The notes below the pieces were generated by a model that had not been told where the DNA came from, ran no database searches, and worked only from the letters and a program-made list of their open reading frames with translations. A stretch of DNA of 46,618 nucleotides from Lachnospiraceae bacterium (GTDB taxonomy: Bacteria > Bacillota > Clostridia > Lachnospirales > Lachnospiraceae), in NCBI GenBank assembly GCA_022781985.1, contig JALESH010000017.1, forward strand, positions 1 through 46,618. Reading direction: 5' to 3'. Shown in pieces: positions 1-8,200 of the stretch. The first letter of the stretch is position 1, and the number at the start of each line of letters is the position of its first letter. A program made the position numbers and the translations under genes.

Positions 1-1143
1 CTGAATGGAAGGCTGGCCTACTATCTGCAGAGAGAATACGATGGTATGATCCTGGGGGTAATATCCCCTGCTTCGGAGTTTTTCAATACCACTATTCTGC
101 CCAATATCCTGATAACCCTGACTGTTATTGTGATCATAACCGTCCTCCTGTTCGGGACACGCTATCTGATAGAAAAATATGTCCTTAACGACCTGATGAG
201 TGTGGTTTCTGCCATCGAGGAAATTGGGGAGGGAAATTACGATGTCCGCCTGAAGGAATACACCTCTCCTGAATTTAAGAAGCTGAGTGACGGAATCCAC
301 GGTATGCTGGATAAAATCGCAGGGGACATTCATGAGAACGAGGAGCTGCTGGAAAGGGAAAAGGGGGAGTCTGAGGCCAACAGAAAGCTGGTTTCTGCAG
401 TAAGGGGTATCTGTGACAGCCTGAATGCTTCTGCCACAGAGACCATGAATAATGCTGATTCCACCTATAGAGGAGCAGAAGCCCAGAAAAAGACGGTGGT
501 TGAGCTTGAGGACACCATGAGCAGGCTGGCAGAGGAGCTGAGGCAAAGCGCCGATGTGTCCAAGCAGGTTTCTGATACGACATATGAAACGGTAGGCCTG
601 ATGCAGGAAAGCAGGAGACATATGGGAGAGCTGGAAAAGGCGATTCTGGAAATCAGTGAGATGGCAGTAAAAATTGAGAAGATTATCAGCGAAATTGATT
701 CTATTGCCAAGCAGACCAATATGCTTTCCCTGAATGCATCCATAGAGGCGGCAAGGGCAGGAGAACAGGGCAAGGGCTTTTCGGTGGTGGCTGTCCAGGT
801 GGGAGAGCTTGCTGCAAGGAGTACTTTGGCAGCCCAGGAAACCAGAGAACTGATACTGAATTCCATTTCAGCCGTAGAGAAGGGAAAAGCAATCAGTGAC
901 CAGACTACGCAGAATTATGAGGCTATGGCCCAGGAGGTAGAAAAGACAGGAGGACATGTGGAAAAGATCGCCCTCATGGTGAGGAAAAACGCAGAGATAG
1001 TGACCAGCGCAATGGACGAGCTGGGTCGAATTCATGAGGTAGTGGAGCAGAATGTGGAGATTGCGCAAAGCGGCAATCAGATTTCCACTGCCATGGCCCG
1101 GGAGGTAGAGAATCTGCTTCAGGTATGTGGAGTGGATCAGTAG
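1..1143 (+). CDS. Methyl-accepting chemotaxis protein, C-terminal part (5' end cut by window)
   Basis: The frame is open from base 1, so the gene starts outside the window; 380 residues are visible. The first residues look like the end of an extracellular sensor (Cache-type) domain. A membrane segment follows (about residues 26-50), then a HAMP-like linker (about 50-105) and a long coiled-coil signalling domain. The hairpin tip is recognisable near residue 238 ([20 protein letters not shown]), the region that contacts CheA and CheW. Just after the tip the usual VVADEV stretch reads VVAVQV, a small departure from the consensus. It lies 52 bases upstream of a second receptor gene on the same strand, probably co-transcribed. 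The ligand cannot be told from this part. Confidence 0.93.
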   Translation: MNGRLAYYLQREYDGMILGVISPASEFFNTTILPNILITLTVIVIITVLLFGTRYLIEKYVLNDLMSVVSAIEEIGEGNYDVRLKEYTSPEFKKLSDGIHGMLDKIAGDIHENEELLEREKGESEANRKLVSAVRGICDSLNASATETMNNADSTYRGAEAQKKTVVELEDTMSRLAEELRQSADVSKQVSDTTYETVGLMQESRRHMGELEKAILEISEMAVKIEKIISEIDSIAKQTNMLSLNASIEAARAGEQGKGFSVVAVQVGELAARSTLAAQETRELILNSISAVEKGKAISDQTTQNYEAMAQEVEKTGGHVEKIALMVRKNAEIVTSAMDELGRIHEVVEQNVEIAQSGNQISTAMAREVENLLQVCGVDQ

Positions 1144-1195
1144 GGAATAACGGAAAGAGAGTGTAAGAGGGTAAGCACTTCAGGGGAAAATACTT

Positions 1196-3193
1196 ATGAG
1201 TCTGATAGAAGTTAAATCTAAGGATGAGGTTGCAAAAGAAGGATTAAGCTACAGGATCGGGCATACGTTTACCGTGATTCTGCGGCGAGCGCTGTTAATC
1301 GTATGTCTGGAATCGATTCTGCTGGGCAGCTTTTTTATACTTATGTATGTACTGAGGGACAACCGCGGTTCTGCCGAAGAGTATACAGAGGCAATCGACC
1401 GTGCAATGCAAAGTAAGGTAAGCATGCTGGAGGCAGTTGCCGCCGGAATCAGCAGCGGAAGCTTCACGGACAGCTCTGCTGTTCTGGATTACGTGGATTC
1501 CATGGCAGCCATGGATGATCAGATTTCGGCGGTCTACAGCTGCTATGATGAGAATATTACCATCATGAGCGGAGGGTGGCAGCCGCCGGAGGATGTTATC
1601 ATAACCGAGCGTGATTGGTACAAGGGTGCACAGGCTGATCCCCAGAGGGTTTTTATTTCCAAACCATATGTGGATCTGAAGACCGGGGACATTTGTATCA
1701 CCCTGTCCAAGGCAACCTATCAGAATGGGAGGATGGCGGGGGCGGTTGGCATGGATCTCTACATGGATAATCTGATCGCTCTGATAGAGGAAAGCTATTC
1801 AGCAGACAGCTATGTTTTTTTGGCTGCTGAGGACGGAGATATTCTGGTACACCCCAATGGGGAATTTTCCATGAGTGCAGATAAAATACCTACTGTGCAG
1901 GAGGTGAATTCGGGAAGATATCAGTTTTTTATAAAGGGAAATATGGCTACAAGGCTTTTCCTGGATTATAAGGGCGGCCTTAAGCTTGGGATCGGCAGCA
2001 CTTCCAGGGTGACAGGGTGGAGAGTGATTTCTGTGAAGCAGATATACCTGACAGAGCTTTTCTTTGCCTTGCTCCTGGGTGTGAATCTGGCCATTTGGTT
2101 GATTACATCTGCCATTGCAAAAAAGGATGTGAACAAAAAAGTCAGCCTCTTATTTCGGCCCCTGGAGTCCATCAGCAGAAAAATGGCCAGAGTTGCACAG
2201 GGTGATCTGACGGTGGTATTTGATGAGGAGAAGAACTCCACGGAAATAGAAAGGCTGTCAGACTCCATAAGTGACATGCTTGCCAGTCTTCAGTTTTATA
2301 TTGCCAGTATTTCAGATACGGTGACAGCCATTTCGGATAAGGATCTGACAGTTACAATAGAAGGAGATTTTAAAGGAAGCTATGTGCAGATTAAGGATGC
2401 CCTGGAAAGTATTATCAAAAATTTAAATGAGACCTTCCGACAGATTAGCAGGGAGGCTGAGAATGTTCTGGAGTTTTCCGAAAAGCTGGATATGACAACG
2501 GAGAATGTGGCGCAAAGTGCTTCCATGCAGAATGAATCCGTTGGCAATGTTTCCGGGAATATGATGCAGATTACAGAGCAGACAAGGCAGATCACGGAGC
2601 GGGCGGTATGTATTCGTGATATTGCAGAGATTACCAAGGCGCATTTGGAAGAAGGCAATCGTGAGATGGCTGAGCTTGTAGGCGCAATGAACAGCATTGA
2701 TTCCTGTTATGGTGAGATTGCGGACTTCGTTGGAACGATTCAGGCTATTGCTTCCCAGACGAAGCTGCTTTCCTTAAATGCTTCCATTGAAGCAGCCCGG
2801 GCAGGGGATGCGGGAAGAGGCTTTGCCGTAGTTGCGGATGAAATAAGTACGCTGGCTGCATCCAGCGCAAAGGCAAGCGAGAATATCAGCAAGCTGATTA
2901 TGGAATCCCAGTCTGCTGTTTCCGCCGGAAAAGGGCTGGTTGCCGATACCTCTGCAACGATTCAGCAGGGAATGGAGGATGCTGTCCGATCCAAGCATCA
3001 TATCGATGAAATCGTGGACTTTGTGGAGAAACAGCAAAAGGCAATGGAACACATGAATCAGGAATTAAAGGATGTGGCAGGAATGGTGGAGAATAATGCG
3101 GCAAGCGCAGAAGAAAATACTGCCATCAGCCAGCGGCTAAATGAATGTGCCCAGAGCGTGAAGCAGATGGCAGATGCCTTTATTTTGAGCTAG
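1196..3193 (+). CDS. Methyl-accepting chemotaxis protein with extracellular Cache sensor
   Basis: A complete 665-residue receptor. Order seen: short cytoplasmic N-terminus, membrane segment (about 31-52), extracellular domain (about 55-275) with the dCache feel of bacterial amino-acid and small-molecule sensors (ITERDWYKGA, SKPYVDLKTGDICITLSKA), second membrane segment (about 282-304), HAMP and a HAMP-like repeat (305-400), then the MCP signalling coiled coil. The conserved hairpin tip with [20 protein letters not shown] begins near residue 521. Family role: binds a ligand outside and controls CheA kinase inside. It sits just behind another receptor of the same class. A gene call is secure; the ligand is unknown. 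Confidence 0.95.
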   Translation: MSLIEVKSKDEVAKEGLSYRIGHTFTVILRRALLIVCLESILLGSFFILMYVLRDNRGSAEEYTEAIDRAMQSKVSMLEAVAAGISSGSFTDSSAVLDYVDSMAAMDDQISAVYSCYDENITIMSGGWQPPEDVIITERDWYKGAQADPQRVFISKPYVDLKTGDICITLSKATYQNGRMAGAVGMDLYMDNLIALIEESYSADSYVFLAAEDGDILVHPNGEFSMSADKIPTVQEVNSGRYQFFIKGNMATRLFLDYKGGLKLGIGSTSRVTGWRVISVKQIYLTELFFALLLGVNLAIWLITSAIAKKDVNKKVSLLFRPLESISRKMARVAQGDLTVVFDEEKNSTEIERLSDSISDMLASLQFYIASISDTVTAISDKDLTVTIEGDFKGSYVQIKDALESIIKNLNETFRQISREAENVLEFSEKLDMTTENVAQSASMQNESVGNVSGNMMQITEQTRQITERAVCIRDIAEITKAHLEEGNREMAELVGAMNSIDSCYGEIADFVGTIQAIASQTKLLSLNASIEAARAGDAGRGFAVVADEISTLAASSAKASENISKLIMESQSAVSAGKGLVADTSATIQQGMEDAVRSKHHIDEIVDFVEKQQKAMEHMNQELKDVAGMVENNAASAEENTAISQRLNECAQSVKQMADAFILS

Positions 3194-3243
3194 ACCGTGT
3201 TTGAAAATTCCTCCTCGCAGTCTGAGCATTGGATTCGGTCAGA

Positions 3244-3300
3244 AGCCCGGAAAAGATATGGATGAGATGCCATGTCTTTTCTGGGCTTTATGGTTTTAAA
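3244..3300 (+). terminator. Probable terminator after the chemoreceptor pair
   Basis: An 18-base arm at 3244-3261 pairs with 3270-3287 across an 8-base loop, with only two G-U wobbles. A T-rich stretch (TTATGGTTTT) follows. The T-run is broken, so this is a likely but not canonical intrinsic terminator separating the chemoreceptors from the aminopeptidase gene. Confidence 0.6.
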
Positions 3301-3320
3301 ATAGAAGGAGCAAATAGCAG

Positions 3321-5180
3321 ATGAGGGAAAAAGTGAGGCAGAGGCTGGAAAGCCTGAGAAAGGAAATGGAAAAGGAGGGAGTGGACTTTTACCTGATATC
3401 TTCTTCCGACTTTCATCATTCGGAGTATGTACATGATCATTTTAAGGTGAGGCAATATTTTTCCGGTTTTACCGGCTCTAATGGCACCCTGGTGGTAGGA
3501 AGGGATATGGCGGGGCTTTGGACTGACGGCAGATATTTTGTCCAGGCAGGAAAGGAGCTGGAGGGGACTGGGATCACCCTTTTTCCTATGCTGGAGGAAG
3601 GGGTGCCTGACATCCCCCAATTCCTGTACGAGAATATGCAGGAGGGGCAGACCCTGGGCTTTGACGGCAGGACGGTGAGCTGCCGGGAAGGAAGGAGGCT
3701 GGAAAAAAAGCTGGCTGCCAGGAAGGCTTCCGTCAGATTTACACTGGATCTGGCAGAGCGGGTCTGGAGGGACAGGCCGCCTCTTCCCTGTCATGAGGTA
3801 TCGGTGCTGCCGGTGGATATCAGCGGAAGGAGCGCCGGGGACAAAGTAAGGGAGGTCAGGGAGGGGCTGCAAAAGGCCGGGGCAGACTATCTGCTGCTGA
3901 GCAGACTGGATGACCTTATGTGGCTTCTGAATATCCGGGGAGGGGATGTGTCCTACAATCCTGTGGCATTGTGCTATGGATTTCTCAGCCCGGACAGGGT
4001 ATATCTGTTCCTGCAGTCCGGGGCAGTCACAAAGGCTCTGGAGGAGCATGCAGAGGGAAACGGGGTTGTGATCAGGGGCTACCATGAGATATGGGATTTT
4101 TTGGAGCATTATGCATACAGTGGCAGGGTACTCCTGGATGAAGGCAGCATAAGCTATGCCCTGTTTCAGACAGTTGCCGGGCAGACAGGGTATGTGAACG
4201 GAAGCAGTCCCACAGAGCTTTTGAAGGCTGTAAAAAATCAGACCGAGCTGGCACAGATGGAGGAGGTATATCTGAGGGACAGCGTGCAGCTCATCAAGTT
4301 TATCTACTGGCTGAAGCAGAATATAGGAAAGCAGGAGATCACAGAGGTTTCGGCTGCAGCCTGCCTGGATGGGCTGCGCCGGGGAGCGGAGGGATTTTTG
4401 GATCTTTCCTTTCCCACCATCTGCGCCTATGGGGAAAATGCAGCCATGATGCATTATCAGGCCCTGCCGGAAAGCTGTAAGAGACTGGAGCCAAGGGGGA
4501 TGCTGCTGGTGGATTCCGGCGGACAGTATATTGGGGGGACTACGGATGTGACCAGGACCATTGTACTGGGGGAGATCAGTGAGGAAATGAAAATGCATTT
4601 TACCAGGACAGCCGTGGGGCTGCTGCAGCTGAGTCATGCCCGGTTTCTGTATGGGTGTACAGGCAGGAACCTGGATATTCTGGCCAGACAGCCCCTTTGG
4701 GAGATGGGTGTTGATTACAAATGCGGCACAGGACATGGCATCGGATATATGCTGAATGTCCATGAAGGGCCACAGAATATCCGCTGGCGGTATTTCCCCG
4801 GTGCGGAGGAGGCAGTCCTCCGGGCCGGGATGGTGGTTTCCAATGAGCCGGGAGTCTACAGGGAGGGCTGCTATGGAATCCGCACCGAGAATATTATGGC
4901 TGTCCGGGAGGAAGAAAAGAATGGAGACGGACAGTTTATGGGCTTCCATACCCTGACCTATGTCCCCATCGACAGGGAGGCCATAGATACTGCCTATATG
5001 CAGCCCATCGATGTGGAGAGGCTGAACGGGTATCACCGGGAGGTATACAGGAGGACAGAAAAATATCTGATAGAGGAGGAGAGGAAATGGCTGTCAGAGG
5101 TGACAGCGCCGCTGCCCTGTCACTTGAGGCAGGTTCCGTCTTCCTTCGGCAGCCAGGCTGGAACCGGGAAAAAGGTATGA
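3321..5180 (+). CDS. Xaa-Pro aminopeptidase, M24B family
   Basis: A 619-residue cytoplasmic metallopeptidase expected to remove N-terminal residues that precede proline. Two creatinase-type N-terminal domains (about 1-130 and 150-300) are followed by the M24 pita-bread catalytic domain (about 305-545) and a short C-terminal domain, the layout of the long, three-domain aminopeptidase P form. All five dinuclear metal ligands are present: D398 and D409 (DSGGQYIGGTTDVT), H472 (GTGHGIG), E509 (NEPGVY) and E523 (RTEN). The ATG has an AAGGAG ribosome site 9 bases upstream. The last 30 residues run past the usual family end. It stands alone between a terminator-like hairpin and the GH84 gene. Confidence 0.95.
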   Translation: MREKVRQRLESLRKEMEKEGVDFYLISSSDFHHSEYVHDHFKVRQYFSGFTGSNGTLVVGRDMAGLWTDGRYFVQAGKELEGTGITLFPMLEEGVPDIPQFLYENMQEGQTLGFDGRTVSCREGRRLEKKLAARKASVRFTLDLAERVWRDRPPLPCHEVSVLPVDISGRSAGDKVREVREGLQKAGADYLLLSRLDDLMWLLNIRGGDVSYNPVALCYGFLSPDRVYLFLQSGAVTKALEEHAEGNGVVIRGYHEIWDFLEHYAYSGRVLLDEGSISYALFQTVAGQTGYVNGSSPTELLKAVKNQTELAQMEEVYLRDSVQLIKFIYWLKQNIGKQEITEVSAAACLDGLRRGAEGFLDLSFPTICAYGENAAMMHYQALPESCKRLEPRGMLLVDSGGQYIGGTTDVTRTIVLGEISEEMKMHFTRTAVGLLQLSHARFLYGCTGRNLDILARQPLWEMGVDYKCGTGHGIGYMLNVHEGPQNIRWRYFPGAEEAVLRAGMVVSNEPGVYREGCYGIRTENIMAVREEEKNGDGQFMGFHTLTYVPIDREAIDTAYMQPIDVERLNGYHREVYRRTEKYLIEEERKWLSEVTAPLPCHLRQVPSSFGSQAGTGKKV

Positions 5181-5275
5181 TATTTTTTCATACTTTATCA
5201 TTGATGTATTTTTCTTTATTATCAAGGTGAAGAACCATACGAAGCAAAATGTACACATTATAAAAGGAGGTATTT

Positions 5276-8200
5276 ATGAGGGTTGTAAAAGCTATGGCAG
5301 CATTTCTTCTGGCAGCTGGTCTGTCGGTGCTATGCGGTCATGAGATTTCAATGGCGGCGGAGCCGTCAGCAGATACTCCCGTGCAGGTGGGGGAATCGCC
5401 CTATAAGCTGCAGTGGAGGGTGGGGGATCCCACCAGTGAGACGGAAGGGAGATATCAGATTTATCCCGTACCTCAGAGTATAGAGTATCCATCAGGAGAT
5501 TCCTTTCAGCTGCCTCAGGAGGTTAAGGTGGCTGTAGCATCAGGAATAGATGAGAGCACAAAGAATTATATCAGAGAGGTGCTGACAGGCAGACATCATA
5601 CAGTAAGCCTTGTGGAGGCTTCGGATGAATCTGCCAACATCCGCCTTGGCATCAAGGGGGACGGAGGACTGGCTGATACTGCCATAACGGATGCCGCTGC
5701 CGACCTGTTTGCAAAGACAGATGCCTATGCCCTGCGTGTGTCCGGGGGCAAGGTGAATATTGTGGGCAAGGACACCACGGCAGCCTTTTACGGGGTAGCT
5801 ACCCTGAAGATGATGCTTTCCTCCCTGGCAGAGGAGCAGCTGGTTCCGGTGAAGATCGATGACTATGCCTCCATTCCCCTCAGAGGTATTGTAGAGGGCT
5901 TCTACGGCGGCTTTACCGAGGAGCAGAGAAAAAGCGAAATGCTTTTCTGCAAGGATGTGAAGATGAATGTATTTGTCTATGCATCCAAATCAGACAACTA
6001 TCACATAGAGCAGTGGGCAGAGCTTTATCCTGAAAATATGATGAACCATTTCAGAGAGTTGATGGAGATACAGGAGGAGACCAAATGTGAGTTCGTATGG
6101 TCTGTTCATGGGAAGCATTTCTTCTCGGGAATGAATGACAGCAACAGAACAGCCAGAATCGATCAGATGAAGGCAAAGTTCCAGCAGCTGATGGATATCG
6201 GCGTGAAGCGGTTTGCCCTGCTGAATGATGACTTCGGCGCAGGCTCCGTGGAGTTGGTAGTGAGCGTATCCAATGAACTGAATGCATGGCTGAAGGAAAA
6301 GGGCTGTAAGCCTCTCAGCTACTGTCCCCAGGGCTATAATGTCTCCTGGGCAGGAAACGGCAATGAGATGCGGGGACTCAGCGCCCTGGATGACGATATC
6401 CTGATCTACTGGACAGGACGGGATGTAAACTCCCCCTTCTGGCAGGATTCCATCGACTATGTCATAAATAATTCCAAAGACGCCAACGATCAGAGCAGCC
6501 ATCAGACCCCTATATTCTGGGTGAATTACCCCTGCAACGAGCATACCAAGAAGGGACTCCTCATCGGCAGCGCCAAATATTACCTGAAGGACGGCATCAC
6601 AGGGCTGGGAGGCGCCGTGTCCAATCCGGTGGCCTTTGCAGAAACCAATAAGGTGGCCTTTTTCCAGCTGGCCAATTATTTCTGGAATGTAAACAACGTG
6701 GAGGCAAATGCGGACTATGTCTGGGAGCAGACCTTTAAATATCTGCAGCCGGAGGTCTATGATGCTTATCTGACCATTGCCAGAAATGCATGTGAGGCTC
6801 CGGATTCCGGACGGATACCCGGCAGGATCGACGAGTCGGCCTATATCCAGGCGGATCTGGAGGCAGTGCAGACCGCAGTCCGGAATGATACGCTGACAGG
6901 GGACAATGTCAATGCCCGGAACCTGCTGGCAGAATTCGTACATATCCAGGAAGCCATGGATGATATGGAGGAGAACTGCCTCAATGAGAATCTGGTAAAG
7001 GAACTGGCCAATCCCGGACATATCTCGGGCATCAGCAAGGGAGAGGGCTGGCTGCATGCCCTGAGGAATATCGGCAGGGCAGGAGAGCTGCTGGTGAGGG
7101 CCGAACTGGAGCTGACAAAGGAAAACCCGGACAGGAATGTGGTATGGGAATATTTTTCAGGGGCTGCCACAGAGCTGGAGCAATACAACGCAAGAACCTT
7201 TGTTTCCCAGGGCATTGCTGGTAAGTCCATCAAGGCAGGCACTAAGAGGATCCTCCCCTTTATCAATGTGCTGCTGGCTGATGTGGAGTCCTATATCACT
7301 GCCCAGAGCGAGATGACAGAGCCGGAGGCACCGGCCAACAGGATTTTCACCAATGTATCCGGCCTGGCAGAGACTCCTCTCACCATCCAGAACAATGAAT
7401 TCAGCGTAAGAGGGGTGAATGGAATCACCTTAAATGTAGGTGAGTATGTAGGCATCAAGAAAGCGGGGATCGCAGAGATCACCGGCTTTGTACTGGAGGG
7501 CCAGGGGTTGGATGCCCTCACTTTGGAATATTCCCTCCATGGGGATCAGTGGGTCAGCGCAGAGGCCGGGGAGCCGGAGACTCCGGTATTGGCCCGTTAT
7601 GTCAGGCTGAGGAATGGGGGAAGCAGCCGGGTACAGGTCGGTTTGAAGAAGCTGGGTATTCGTGTCAGCAATGAGGAGCCGGTGATGAAGGTGACCAGCA
7701 GTATTACTCAGCTGGAAAGCGGAGCCTGGGACGATGTGCTGGACGGCAGCATGACCACCTTTGTGCAGACCGGAAGAAACCAGGCAGTGAATGATACCAT
7801 CACCATCGATCTGGGTGAGCAAAGGCCCATCCATGACATTACCTTCTACACGGAGGACGGCAGCCATCATATTTACTATGCAGAGGTGGCTATCTCCTCC
7901 GATGGCCAGAGCTATGGCAATGCCATAGGAACCATAGACGACACGACCAATGGGGACAATATTGTTCCCCCCTACCGCCGCTATGCCTTTGATGCCGGGG
8001 GACAGCAGGGCCGCTACATCCGCCTGAGGATCACACAGGCATATGATGCCAAGATCAACCTCCGGGAGGTGGAGATTAACCGGAGCGCTCCTGAGTACGA
8101 TTCCGGCAGGACTCCGGCCCAGGCAGTCATCGGTTCGGTGAGCTATGGGCTGGCCAGGGTGGCGGATGGAGATACCTCTACCGTCTACACTGTGGAAGCC

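Noticed and set aside
3288-5036. 582-codon open frame on the minus strand
   Set aside because: It mirrors the Xaa-Pro aminopeptidase gene. Its protein is rich in Pro, His, Gln and Cys without a domain, while the plus strand has all metal ligands.
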